From: an uncultured Lachnospiraceae bacterium
Lineage (GTDB): Bacteria > Bacillota > Clostridia > Lachnospirales > Lachnospiraceae
Assembly (NCBI GenBank): GCA_910585895.1
Contig: CAJUHY010000017.1
Coordinates: forward strand, 2,209 to 44,832
Length of the DNA stretch: 42,624 bases
Reading direction: 5' to 3'
Part shown: positions 34,509-42,525 of the stretch, piece after piece
Position numbering within the stretch: position 1 is the stretch's first letter
How the letters are laid out: each line of letters begins with the position of its first letter
Notes under the pieces: model-generated
Seen by the model: the letters and a program-made list of their open reading frames with translations, nothing else
What the model was told of the DNA's origin: nothing
Database searches by the model: none
Position numbers and translations under genes: made by a program

Positions 34509-35368
34509 TGCACAACATGCCCCTTTCTTCCTTTCCGGTCTGCACTTCCGCCAGTCTGCTGCGGTTCCTTTGCCTTCAATGCTTCATGCGCCCTGTCAAC
34601 CACCTTAGACACATCTACCTTCTCCTTATGGCTGCCTGATTGTTTGCTGATATGCACAAGATATTCAATATTTCCCTCCGGTCCCTTTATCGGGGAAAAT
34701 TCCAGATTCCATACATAAAATCCCATTTCACGGGCAAATGCAAGAATCTTCTCAATCACTTCTCTATGTACTTGTGGGTCGCGTACCACGCCCTTCTTGC
34801 CCACTTTCTCCCGCCCCGCTTCAAACTGCGGCTTTATCAGACAAACCAGCTCCCCCTGGGGCGATAATAAGTCTTTTGCCGCTGGAAGTACCTTTTCCAG
34901 AGAAATAAAAGATACATCCACCGAGGCAAAATCCAGCACATCATCAATATCATCCGGCTGGACATACCGGATATTCGTCTTCTCCATGCAAACTACCCGG
35001 GAATCCTGCCGCAGACTCCAGGCAAACTGCCCATAGCCCACATCCACCGCATAGACTTTGACAGCTCCGTTTTGCAGCATGCAGTCTGTAAATCCTCCGG
35101 TAGATGCGCCGATGTCCATACAAATCTTATTGTGCAGATTAATTTCAAATTTCTCTATCGCCTTTTCTAATTTGAGACCGCCGCGGCTCACATACTTCAG
35201 CGTATTGCCACGAATCTCTATCTTGGCCTTATCGTCAAAAGAGCTGCCAGCCTTATCCTCCCGCTGTCCCGCCACAAATACATTTCCTTCCATAATCATA
35301 GTCTTTGCTTTCTCCCGGGAGGGCGCCAGCCCACGCTGTACTAACAGCACATCCAATCGTTCTTTCAT
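34505..35368 (-). CDS. tlyA: TlyA-family rRNA 2'-O-methyltransferase
   Basis: 287 residues. N-terminal S4 RNA-binding domain (RLDVLLVQRGLAPSREKAK, about 3-65) and a Rossmann-type methyltransferase with the SAM loop MDIGASTGGFTDCML, VDVGYGQFAWSLR and the catalytic-region CLIKPQFEAGREKVGKKGVV. Members methylate ribose in 16S and/or 23S rRNA; the old hemolysin name is historical. The C-terminal 25 residues are an extra charged tail. Between dxs (63-nt gap) and nadK. Confidence 0.93.
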   Translation of the reverse strand: MKERLDVLLVQRGLAPSREKAKTMIMEGNVFVAGQREDKAGSSFDDKAKIEIRGNTLKYVSRGGLKLEKAIEKFEINLHNKICMDIGASTGGFTDCMLQNGAVKVYAVDVGYGQFAWSLRQDSRVVCMEKTNIRYVQPDDIDDVLDFASVDVSFISLEKVLPAAKDLLSPQGELVCLIKPQFEAGREKVGKKGVVRDPQVHREVIEKILAFAREMGFYVWNLEFSPIKGPEGNIEYLVHISKQSGSHKEKVDVSKVVDRAHEALKAKEPQQTGGSADRKGRKGHVVQ

Positions 35369-35431
35369 GCAATAACCTTTCTCATAAATTGTTTCATATT
35401 TATTCCACCTTTGCTATTTGTGCACAGCTGG

Positions 35432-37324
35432 CTATTTACGCACATAGTTTGCTACAATCCGCTTTACCACCGACTCCGCATCGATGCCATGTTCTTTTTT
35501 GAGAATCTCTACATTTCCATGCTCTACATAGACATCCTCCAGGGCAATATTCTGTATTTTTAGTTCATTTCCTGCATTCTTTTCGTTAAAATACTGCACC
35601 ACATGTTCTCCAAAACCGCCTGTCACTACATTTTCCTCCATAGTCACCAGCAGGTCATGGTCTTGGGCAAGATTGTCCAGCAGCTCCCTGTCCAAAGGCT
35701 TCACAAAACGAACATTTACCAACGAACAGAAATATCCCATAGACTTCAGCAGTTCATGCACCTGCCTGCCTGTCTCTACCATACTTCCAACTGCAAGCAG
35801 CGCAATTTCCTGCTCCCGATAAATAACTTCACTCTTTCCGAAGACAATCTTCTGCCGATATTCTTTCAGCCCATCATATGCCTTTCCCCTGGGATAGCGG
35901 ATTGCAATAGGATGATTAAAATTTATGGCAAATTTCAGCATATCGGAAAGCTCCCATTTATTTTTCGGTGCCAGAATGCTCATATTAGGTATCGAGGAGA
36001 GATACGACAAATCAAAAATACCCTGATGTGTCTCACCATCGCTTCCCACAAGCCCCGCCCGGTCAATGGCAAACACCACCGGCAAATCCTGAATACAAAC
36101 ATCATGAAGAATCTGGTCGTAAGCCCGCTGTAAAAAAGAGGAATAAACTGCCACCACAGGCTTAAGCCCAGCTGCTGCCAGTCCAGCGGCAAAGGTTACA
36201 GCATGTCCCTCTGCAATGCCTACGTCAAAAAATCTCTCCGGAAACATATTGTGGAACCGTTTCAAACCGGTGCCGTCTTTCATGGCTGCTGTGATAGCTA
36301 CTACTTTCTCATCACGTTCCCCTAGCTTGCGCATCACTGTGGAAAAAATATCTGTATAATTGGCTTCCCGCTTACGTTTCAGCGGAAGCCCTGTCTCTAT
36401 CTCAAAAGGCTCCGCACCATGGAATCTCGCCGGATGACGTTCCGCTGGCAGATACCCTTTTCCTTTCTTCGTCAGGACATGGACCAGCACTGCGCCATTC
36501 ACCTTCGCTGCCTCCCGCAAAATCCGTTTCAAAGCGCCGATATCATGACCGTCCACCGGACCTAAATATGTGATTCCCATATTTTCAAACAGCATTCCGG
36601 GAATCACAAGCTGTTTAATTCCACTCTTGGTCCGCCTGATACGCGTTACAATACGTTCCCCAAAAACAGGTATCTTATTCAGGGAATTCGTAACTCCCTC
36701 CTTCAGTCCCTGATAAGCATCTGCTGTGCGCAGATTCCCTAAATGCCTGGAAACTCCTCCTACATTTTCGGAGATGGACATATTATTGTCATTCAGTACA
36801 ATGATAAAATTCGTTTTCATACGCGAAGCATTATTCAAAGCTTCATACGCCATTCCGCCAGTCATTGCACCGTCACCTATTACGGAAATAACCTTATATT
36901 GCTCTCCCGTAATTTCCCTTGCCTCCGCATATCCCAGCCCCGCTGAAATAGAAGTGGAACTGTGTCCTGTGTCAAAACAGTCGCAGGAACTCTCATTTCT
37001 CTTGGGAAAACCACTCATTCCGCCATATTTCCGCAAACGCTCAAACCCCTTCTGCCTGCCGGTAAGAATCTTGTGCGTGTATGACTGATGCCCCACATCC
37101 CATATAATCTTATCCTGCGGTAACTGAAAGACCAAATGCAGCGCCATTGTCAATTCCACAGTCCCCAAGTTAGAAGCCAAATGTCCTCCATTTACAGAAA
37201 TCTTCTGAATCAGAAATTTACGTATCTCTTCCGCCAACAACAAAAGCTGTTCCTGATCCAGTGTCTTAATGTCATTGGCTCCCTTTATCTTCTCCATTAC
37301 CATAGGAAAATCATCTCCCATCAT
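35432..37324 (-). CDS. dxs: 1-Deoxy-D-xylulose-5-phosphate synthase
   Basis: 630 residues. It joins pyruvate and glyceraldehyde-3-phosphate, the first step of the MEP isoprenoid pathway. Thiamine-diphosphate motifs: GHQSYTHKILTGR, GDGAMTGGMAYEALNNA with bound Mg2+, and in the second half FDVGIAEGHAVTFAAGLA and PVVFAIDRAGLVGSDGETHQ. The ATG at 37324 overlaps the ispA stop by 4 nt and has only AGAAAG upstream; internal ATGs at 37321 and 37300 are alternatives. Pairing with ispA places precursor supply and prenyl chain elongation together. Confidence 0.97.
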   Translation of the reverse strand: MMGDDFPMVMEKIKGANDIKTLDQEQLLLLAEEIRKFLIQKISVNGGHLASNLGTVELTMALHLVFQLPQDKIIWDVGHQSYTHKILTGRQKGFERLRKYGGMSGFPKRNESSCDCFDTGHSSTSISAGLGYAEAREITGEQYKVISVIGDGAMTGGMAYEALNNASRMKTNFIIVLNDNNMSISENVGGVSRHLGNLRTADAYQGLKEGVTNSLNKIPVFGERIVTRIRRTKSGIKQLVIPGMLFENMGITYLGPVDGHDIGALKRILREAAKVNGAVLVHVLTKKGKGYLPAERHPARFHGAEPFEIETGLPLKRKREANYTDIFSTVMRKLGERDEKVVAITAAMKDGTGLKRFHNMFPERFFDVGIAEGHAVTFAAGLAAAGLKPVVAVYSSFLQRAYDQILHDVCIQDLPVVFAIDRAGLVGSDGETHQGIFDLSYLSSIPNMSILAPKNKWELSDMLKFAINFNHPIAIRYPRGKAYDGLKEYRQKIVFGKSEVIYREQEIALLAVGSMVETGRQVHELLKSMGYFCSLVNVRFVKPLDRELLDNLAQDHDLLVTMEENVVTGGFGEHVVQYFNEKNAGNELKIQNIALEDVYVEHGNVEILKKEHGIDAESVVKRIVANYVRK

Positions 37325-38214
37325 TTCTTTCTGTGAACCAGCTCTAACATGAGCCGGGTAAGAAATTCATTTTTCACAACCAACGCATCCATCAATGCCA
37401 CGCTGTGCTTCGATAGTTCCTCTACATCCTGCTTGGCCTTGTCCACACCAAACAAGGTTACCCACGTTGTCTTATGGTTCTTCTCATCGCTGCCTACAGG
37501 CTTTCCCAAATCCTCTGTGGTGCTCGTGACATCAAGAATATCATCCTGAATCTGGAACGCGAGCCCCAGTTCTCCTGCTGCCTGCTCTACTTTCTTTTGT
37601 TCACTGCCGGTAGCCCCGGCCAGAATAGCTCCTATCATCATAGAAGCCTCCAAAAGAGCCCCTGTTTTTAATTGATAGATGAAACGCAGCGTCTCCTCCG
37701 TCACAGCTTTACCCTCAGATTCCACATCCACACACTGCCCTCCCAGCATTCCATGAATTCCAGCTTTGCCCGCAAGCGCCGACAGTGCTTTTCCAACCTG
37801 AACATTTCCCGGTTCAATGGCGAACGCTTCCGCGGCCGTTTCAAAAGCATAATTCAAAAGCCCATCTCCGGCAAGAATCCCCATTGCCTCGCCATATTGC
37901 GCATGAGTTGTCTTCTTACCCCGGCGGTATTCATCATTATCCATCGCGGGAAGGTCATCATGTACCAGCGAATATGTATGAATCATCTCAATCGCTGCCA
38001 TAAACGGTTCGATAACCCTAGATCTGCCGCCGAACATCTTATACGTCTCCCACATCAGCATCGGGCGTAACCGTTTACCTCCCGCCTTGACACTGTAATT
38101 CATTGCCTCAATCACTGTCTTCTGGCGGCCATCATCTTCCGGCAGATATCGCTCGATCACTGCTTCCATCTGTTTTGTGCGGGCAATTATCTCTTCCTTA
38201 AAATCGTTATTCAT
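37321..38214 (-). CDS. ispA: Polyprenyl (farnesyl-type) diphosphate synthase
   Basis: 297 residues from ATG 38214 with GGAGG 6 nt upstream. First Asp-rich motif LVHDDLPAMDNDEYRRGK and second QIQDDILDVTS mark the all-trans prenyltransferase fold. With two residues between the Asp groups of the first motif it fits the bacterial FPP/GGPP class; exact chain length is not determinable by eye. The start overlaps the xseB stop and the end overlaps dxs. Confidence 0.95.
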   Translation of the reverse strand: MNNDFKEEIIARTKQMEAVIERYLPEDDGRQKTVIEAMNYSVKAGGKRLRPMLMWETYKMFGGRSRVIEPFMAAIEMIHTYSLVHDDLPAMDNDEYRRGKKTTHAQYGEAMGILAGDGLLNYAFETAAEAFAIEPGNVQVGKALSALAGKAGIHGMLGGQCVDVESEGKAVTEETLRFIYQLKTGALLEASMMIGAILAGATGSEQKKVEQAAGELGLAFQIQDDILDVTSTTEDLGKPVGSDEKNHKTTWVTLFGVDKAKQDVEELSKHSVALMDALVVKNEFLTRLMLELVHRKK

Positions 38215-38431
38215 CAAATGCCTCCAGTTCTCCCTGCTGATTCAGCAGGAGCATTTTCTTTTCTACGCTGTCTATTTTCTCATTACAAAGCTTTAATTTG
38301 CGGATTCCCTGTTCATAAAGGGAAAATGATTCCTCCAAAGTCACTTCCCTCTCCTGCATTTTCTCTATAATCATTGAAAGCTCCTGAAAGGTTTCTTCCA
38401 GAGATGCTTTTTGGTTTTCATTTTTATCCAT
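38207..38431 (-). CDS. xseB: Exodeoxyribonuclease VII small subunit
   Basis: 74 residues from ATG 38431 with GAGGAG 7 nt upstream; the ATG at 38446 lacks a site. The protein is a helical hairpin with the family pattern LEETFQELSMIIEKMQEREVTLEESFSLYEQGIRKLKLC. Several copies wrap the XseA catalytic subunit. 4 nt after xseA, overlapping ispA by 8 nt. Confidence 0.94.
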   Translation of the reverse strand: MDKNENQKASLEETFQELSMIIEKMQEREVTLEESFSLYEQGIRKLKLCNEKIDSVEKKMLLLNQQGELEAFDE

Positions 38432-38435
38432 GTCT

Positions 38436-39677
38436 TCACTCCTCATTCAGGGCGGATGATATTTTATTTATCTTAGAATTTCTTACAATTTCACATACCT
38501 GCGCCTTTATGCGACCATCGCCCATATGAATATTCAGAGAATCCCCCTTACTCAGGTTCTCTACGCTGCGTATACCTTTTCCATCCACATCCGCAATAAA
38601 TGCAAAACCCTGACTCATCTTTCTGGCAGGGGAAAGCGCATCTAACTTTCCGGCATACAATTCCAATCCATGTCTGGCAGCGGTCAGATGCTGCATCATC
38701 AATGACTGCAGTTTCTCTGCCAAATCTGCCGCCATCTGGCGTTTATCATTGATACGGCTGGCCGGAGCAAGCAGTTTAAAATTCCTCTCATACTGCTTTG
38801 CCCGCTCCTGGCAACGCTCTAATTTTTCACTCATTCTACGGTTCAATTCCATCCGCACAGTTAGTAATTGTCCCTGTAGTTCCCTGATATCATAAACTGC
38901 AAGCTCTGCCGCCGCCGAAGGCGTAGGCGCCCGCAAATCCGCCACATAATCAGCAATCGTGGTATCCGTCTCATGACCAACGGCGGAAATAACCGGCACG
39001 GAACACTCAAAAATAGCGCGTGCCACAACCTCTTCATTAAATGCCCATAAATCTTCTATGGAGCCTCCGCCCCTGCCGACAATCATCACATCCACGCCAA
39101 GGCGTTCCAACGCATGGATTCCATTGACAATGCTTGCCGCTGCACCTTCCCCCTGTACCTGTGCCGGATAAAGAATTACCTGTACATAAGGGTTCCTTCG
39201 CCTGCTGATATTCTGGATGTCCCTGATAGCTGCTCCAGTGGGGGCAGTCACAATCCCCATCGTTCTGATATAGCGTGGAATAGGCTGTTTATACTCGGCT
39301 GCAAACATCCCCATCTCCTCCAGTTCCTGTTTCAAAGCCTCGAAACGTTGATACAGCAGTCCGGCGCCATCTAAAATGACTTCCTTGGCATAGAGCTGGT
39401 ATTTGCCATCGCGCTCATATACAGAAACAGAACCCAGCACAATTACATTGTCCCCATCCTTCATGTGAAATGCAAGCCCTTTGCGGTTACCGGCAAAAAG
39501 CACTGCCTGCAGTGCGCCTGTCTCGTCTTTTAACGTGAAATAAATATGCCCTGAAGTGTGGTACTTGCAGTTCGACACTTCACCCTTCACATAAATACGG
39601 CTCATCATAAAATCCTGAGTGAACATATTTTTAATGTAGGCATTGACCTGTCCTACGGTATATACATTTTTCGTCAT
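38436..39677 (-). CDS. xseA: Exodeoxyribonuclease VII large subunit
   Basis: 413 residues. N-terminal OB fold (SRIYVKGEVSNCKYHTSGHI, about 20-105) and the catalytic domain with GIVTAPTGAAIRDIQ, IVGRGGGSIEDLWAFN and SAVGHETDTTIADYVADLRAPTPSAAAEL, then a coiled coil. It degrades single-stranded DNA from both ends into oligonucleotides. The start overlaps the nusB stop by 4 nt. Confidence 0.97.
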   Translation of the reverse strand: MTKNVYTVGQVNAYIKNMFTQDFMMSRIYVKGEVSNCKYHTSGHIYFTLKDETGALQAVLFAGNRKGLAFHMKDGDNVIVLGSVSVYERDGKYQLYAKEVILDGAGLLYQRFEALKQELEEMGMFAAEYKQPIPRYIRTMGIVTAPTGAAIRDIQNISRRRNPYVQVILYPAQVQGEGAAASIVNGIHALERLGVDVMIVGRGGGSIEDLWAFNEEVVARAIFECSVPVISAVGHETDTTIADYVADLRAPTPSAAAELAVYDIRELQGQLLTVRMELNRRMSEKLERCQERAKQYERNFKLLAPASRINDKRQMAADLAEKLQSLMMQHLTAARHGLELYAGKLDALSPARKMSQGFAFIADVDGKGIRSVENLSKGDSLNIHMGDGRIKAQVCEIVRNSKINKISSALNEE

Positions 39678-40069
39678 ACTAATTTTGCCAGTATTCCGTT
39701 GACAAACGAGGACGAATCATCCGTGCCGTAGTTCTTTGCAAGTTCTACCGCCTCATTGATTGCCACTCCCTGCGGAACATCCTCCTCAAATTTTATCTCG
39801 TAAACTGCCAGACGAATTAGGGTCAAATCTACTTTACCCATACGGCTGGTCTTCCAGCCCAACGCCACCTCATTGACCATCGCATCAATCTCCGTCAGAT
39901 GGCTCAGGATATCTTCATATTTCTGCTGTATATAATGAGTATCCTCATTCTCTTCCTGTCCCAGTTCGTCCAAAAACAACTGACGCTGTTCCGGCAGGTC
40001 CTCTTCCTTATAAAACTCCGTGCGGAACAAAAGTTTAAAAATCTGTTCCCTGATTTCTCTACGGCTCAT
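39674..40069 (-). CDS. nusB: Transcription antitermination protein NusB
   Basis: 131 residues, all-helical. Motifs: MSRREIREQIFKLLFRTEF at the N-terminus, LTLIRLAVYEIKFEEDVP and AINEAVELAKNYGTDDSSSFVNGILAKL at the C-terminus. It binds boxA RNA with NusE to antiterminate rRNA operons. AGGAGG precedes ATG 40069. It follows the Asp23 gene across a terminator, so it probably heads the nusB-xseAB-ispA-dxs-tlyA-nadK-argR-recN unit; the promoter is not clearly visible. Confidence 0.95.
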   Translation of the reverse strand: MSRREIREQIFKLLFRTEFYKEEDLPEQRQLFLDELGQEENEDTHYIQQKYEDILSHLTEIDAMVNEVALGWKTSRMGKVDLTLIRLAVYEIKFEEDVPQGVAINEAVELAKNYGTDDSSSFVNGILAKLV

Positions 40070-40109
40070 CTTTCCTCCTAATAGGTGAATTTTAAATATT
40101 TTCTAAGAT

Positions 40110-40135
40110 AAAATAAGGGTGTCCCAAAGACACCC
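40110..40135 (-). terminator. Terminator after the Asp23 gene
   Basis: A 7-bp GC-rich stem (GGGTGTC / GACACCC) with a 5-nt loop is followed on the minus strand by TTATTTTATC. Confidence 0.7.
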
Positions 40136-40168
40136 ATATTTGCATTCGTCTTTACTTTTAAAGGTTCT

Positions 40169-40546
40169 CTATTTGCGTTTCTCCACATTCACACCCGCGA
40201 TGCGGATATTGATATTGCTTACTTCCAATCCAGTCATGTTCTCGATGGCAGATTTCACCCTCTCCTGCACCTTCTCAGATACTTCGGGGATGGCATAACC
40301 AAAACAGATATTCAGCGCCACATCAACTCTCACCACATTCCCCTGTACATCTACCTTGATTCCCTTTGACAGATTCTTCATTCCAAGCTTGCTTACCAAT
40401 TCCTTGGTAATGTTGCCCGCCATGGAACTTACTCCTTCCACCTCTGTTGCAGCGAGTCCGGCAATGATGGCAACCACCTCATCTGCAATTCGTACCTCTC
40501 CCAAATTGTCATCTTTTATCATATATGCTTTCCTGTCTTCTGCCAT
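40169..40546 (-). CDS. Asp23/Gls24-family envelope stress protein
   Basis: 125 residues. Pattern LGEVRIADEVVAIIAGLAATEVEGVSSMAG followed by VDVALNICFGYAIPEVSEKVQERVKSAIENMTG is typical of Asp23 (DUF322) proteins, cell-envelope-associated factors in Gram-positive bacteria. No membrane segment. AGGAGG precedes ATG 40546. It has its own promoter and terminator. In Clostridia this gene is commonly placed before nusB. Confidence 0.93.
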   Translation of the reverse strand: MAEDRKAYMIKDDNLGEVRIADEVVAIIAGLAATEVEGVSSMAGNITKELVSKLGMKNLSKGIKVDVQGNVVRVDVALNICFGYAIPEVSEKVQERVKSAIENMTGLEVSNINIRIAGVNVEKRK

Positions 40547-40577
40547 GATTACGCCTCCTAAACTTATTCGTTCTATT

Positions 40578-40605
40578 ATTATAGCAGAATATCCATTTTT
40601 TGCAA
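40578..40605 (-). promoter_or_regulatory. Promoter of the Asp23 gene
   Basis: On the minus strand TTGCAA, a 16-nt spacer and TATAAT preceded by TGC (extended -10). A strong vegetative-type match, about 32 nt before the start codon. Confidence 0.8.
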
Positions 40606-40647
40606 AGGTATTCTGGATGTTTTCAAAAATAAATATTTCGTTATAAA

Positions 40648-40816
40648 TAGTTACAGTTCACTCTCACGCCATTCGCAAAGGCGCTTACAGCGCTTTCCCG
40701 CTGCTTTGCAGCTAACTTTGCTCATAAACCGGCGTTCCCTTCGTCAGCACAAATGGAGAAATCATTATGCAAGCATATGATTGTCTCCATATTAGCTGAC
40801 GAGTAAACTGTAACTA
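40648..40816. repeat. 169-bp foldable element with terminal inverted repeats
   Basis: The ends TAGTTACAGTTCACTC and GAGTAAACTGTAACTA form a 16-bp inverted repeat with one mismatch. Inside, nearly everything pairs. One long hairpin (about 40744-40800) is built from GTCAGC/GCTGAC, ATGGAGA/TCTCCAT, AATCAT/ATGATT and ATGC/GCAT. A second branch has ACGCC/GGCGT enclosing GCAAAG/CTTTGC, which encloses two small hairpins, GCGCT/AGCGC and GCTGC/GCAGC. It folds on either strand. It could be a MITE-like repeat or a structured RNA. Its right end supplies the TAG stop of the DUF262 gene. No second copy is seen in this window. Confidence 0.7.
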
Positions 40817-41851
40817 CAAATATTCCATCATCAAACACTCAAGCAATGCAAGCTTCGCCATAATCACCGGCTTATCCTTGGTACTCAAATCCCTGTCTAT
40901 CTCATCAAACAAAAGGCCTCGTTCATTTCTTCTTGTGAACCTGTAATTCTCCTGAAACTTCCTGAGAAATCCGACAAACCTGAAATCCTCAGCGCCCAAA
41001 AGAATAAATTTATCAAACAGCGTCAGAAATATAAACGCATCTTTTTTATTGAAGATTCCTTTGACATCATCGGTTATAATCTTTTCCAATCTGTGCAGAT
41101 TACCGGCAAGATTTATGAACTCTTCTTCTGCCGCATTATCATTGAGGTATTTACAGAGCGCTTTCGGCTGTTTCTTCCATTTATCAAAATGATAAATGCA
41201 CATGATAGTCTCAATCACAACCCGCTCAATCACCCCTTTTGTCTTCTCCTGTTCCGAAAAATTACTGTAATCCAGAAAAAACCTGCTGTCCGCTATCTCA
41301 CGGATATTCCCTGCAAATCTGTCAATGTATGTAAAAGCTTTCTGTTCCGTATTCATCGGTGTGTGGTTATTGTATTTTTTGATATACTTTGAAATTCTGC
41401 CGCCATTACAATCCTCATGGATAACTGTTTCTATCTGATATTCATCAAACTTCTTCTTCAATTCATCCGGAAGCTTGCCATATGTCTTATTCCTCACATC
41501 AAACACCGCATCTTCCCATATCACATTGCCTTGTTTATCCTTGCCTTTCTTCTTATATGGTATCAGCGAATCATCGATCGCCGATGTTATCTTATAATTC
41601 CCATAGCGGAATTCGTTCAGAGCCGCGCTCCTACAGCCGCCGTCTGCAATATGTAACTGTGAATCACCTTCTTCTCCAAGAATAATCGGCGGAATATATT
41701 CATCAGTGAGAACTGTTACAATCAATTCATTAATCTGCTCTTTGCTCCAGACAAAACGTCTCTGTACATCTGCATTATTATCAATATCCCCTTCCTTTAT
41801 CTTCTTTAAATACATATCCATTGTATACGTCTGTTTACGCGGTCTTGCCAT
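40814..41851 (-). CDS. DUF262 (GmrSD N-terminal / ParB-like) protein
   Basis: 345 residues from ATG 41851 with AAAGGAGGGG upstream. The N-terminal 190 residues have the DUF262 pattern: DVQRRFVWSKEQINELIVTV, IPPIILGE, ADGGCRSAALNEFRYGNY (position of the usual DGQQR motif) and YIKKYNNHTPMNTEQKAF. The C-terminal 150 residues are helical and not recognisable as the DUF1524 nuclease that completes GmrSD enzymes. DUF262 is a ParB/sulfiredoxin-like nucleotide-binding domain often found in phage defence. It follows a small sigma factor by 30 nt under two LexA-like boxes. Its stop codon is the end of the foldable element, so the original C-terminus may have been different. Function unknown. Confidence 0.82.
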   Translation of the reverse strand: MARPRKQTYTMDMYLKKIKEGDIDNNADVQRRFVWSKEQINELIVTVLTDEYIPPIILGEEGDSQLHIADGGCRSAALNEFRYGNYKITSAIDDSLIPYKKKGKDKQGNVIWEDAVFDVRNKTYGKLPDELKKKFDEYQIETVIHEDCNGGRISKYIKKYNNHTPMNTEQKAFTYIDRFAGNIREIADSRFFLDYSNFSEQEKTKGVIERVVIETIMCIYHFDKWKKQPKALCKYLNDNAAEEEFINLAGNLHRLEKIITDDVKGIFNKKDAFIFLTLFDKFILLGAEDFRFVGFLRKFQENYRFTRRNERGLLFDEIDRDLSTKDKPVIMAKLALLECLMMEYL

Positions 41852-41881
41852 ATAAACCCCTCCTTTATCTGCTGTAATCAT

Positions 41882-42439
41882 CTAAAACAATATCGATGTG
41901 TTCCGGTATGAATGAATTGCTGAACGGCAATCAGCATACTGCTTCTCTGTTATCTGCAGCATCTTTCTAATCTCACCCGGGAGATAACCGTCAGAATGCA
42001 GCATCAGCACTTCCCTCTGCAGGTTGGAAAGCCTGCCAAGATAAGTTGCCATCCGCCTGCTATACCCCTCTTCCCTCCCTTCAAAAACCTCTCTCTCAAC
42101 GCTGAAGCTGCTGGCAATCAAATCGCCTATTGTAACGTCTTCTTCCTCGCCGGCAGGTGCATCGATAGACACACATATCCTGTCGGCTCTGCGCTTCTCC
42201 CTGTTCCTTCCTGTCATCTCTGTCTTGATTCTGTTCGACAGGCAGGAATACAGAAAAGAAGCAAACGGCTGTGAATAATCATACCTCTTCACCACATCTG
42301 CAAACACTTCATTGGCAAGTGAATAGAAATCATCTCTATCTTTATCTGACAATCCGCCGAACCTGCCCAATATCTTGTCCACCATCTGATGAAGCTTCCT
42401 GGCATTGTTCTCATAGTATTCGTTTAATATTTCTTCCAT
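41882..42439 (-). CDS. Small sigma-70-family factor, SOS-box controlled
   Basis: 185 residues from ATG 42439 (AAGGGAA about 8 nt upstream). The open frame reaches 42502, but that overlaps the promoter -35, so the longer start cannot be used. Residues about 18-85 resemble sigma region 2 (DDFYSLANEVFADVVKRYDYSQPF, SFLYSCLSNRIKTEMTGRNR) and about 132-180 region 4 (LSNLQREVLMLHSDGYLPGE, ITEKQYADCRSAIHSYR). Regions 1 and 3 are absent, as in ECF/group 4-5 factors. It is first in a two-gene unit with the DUF262 gene. Two LexA-like boxes sit on its promoter, so DNA damage probably induces it. The promoters it recognises are unknown. Confidence 0.82.
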   Translation of the reverse strand: MEEILNEYYENNARKLHQMVDKILGRFGGLSDKDRDDFYSLANEVFADVVKRYDYSQPFASFLYSCLSNRIKTEMTGRNREKRRADRICVSIDAPAGEEEDVTIGDLIASSFSVEREVFEGREEGYSRRMATYLGRLSNLQREVLMLHSDGYLPGEIRKMLQITEKQYADCRSAIHSYRNTSILF

Positions 42440-42473
42440 AACAATATTCCCTTCTTCCTCCTTGATAACAGCA

Positions 42474-42502
42474 AGTATAGAACATCTGTTCTTATTTGTC
42501 AA
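42474..42502 (-). promoter_or_regulatory. Near-consensus promoter of the sigma factor-DUF262 unit
   Basis: On the minus strand a perfect TTGACA, a 17-nt spacer and TATACT. The start point should fall near 42467, leaving a leader of about 28 nt. Such a strong promoter implies tight repression by default. Confidence 0.88.
42479..42492 (-). promoter_or_regulatory. LexA/SOS-type box 1 in the promoter spacer
   Basis: AGAACAGATGTTCT on the minus strand is a perfect palindrome in its arms and fits the Gram-positive SOS box CGAACRNRYGTTYC at 12 of 14 positions. It fills most of the -35/-10 spacer, so bound LexA would block RNA polymerase. Confidence 0.75.
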
Positions 42503-42511
42503 TACTTTTTC

Positions 42512-42525
42512 AGAACATTTGTTCG
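42512..42525 (-). promoter_or_regulatory. LexA/SOS-type box 2 upstream of -35
   Basis: CGAACAAATGTTCT on the minus strand matches CGAACRNRYGTTYC at 13 of 14 positions. Its centre is 33 bp (about three helical turns) from box 1, so both LexA dimers would lie on the same DNA face. The rest of the sequence to the window end shows no gene. Confidence 0.78.

Noticed and set aside
40648..40816. The foldable element as a tRNA or known riboswitch
   Set aside because: No cloverleaf with a CCA-type acceptor or T-loop, and no recognised aptamer core; the near-perfect terminal inverted repeat points to a repeat or new RNA instead.
42440..42502. Longer N-terminus for the sigma factor (start at 42502)
   Set aside because: That start overlaps the -35 element and lies upstream of the predicted transcription start; ATG 42439 is usable.
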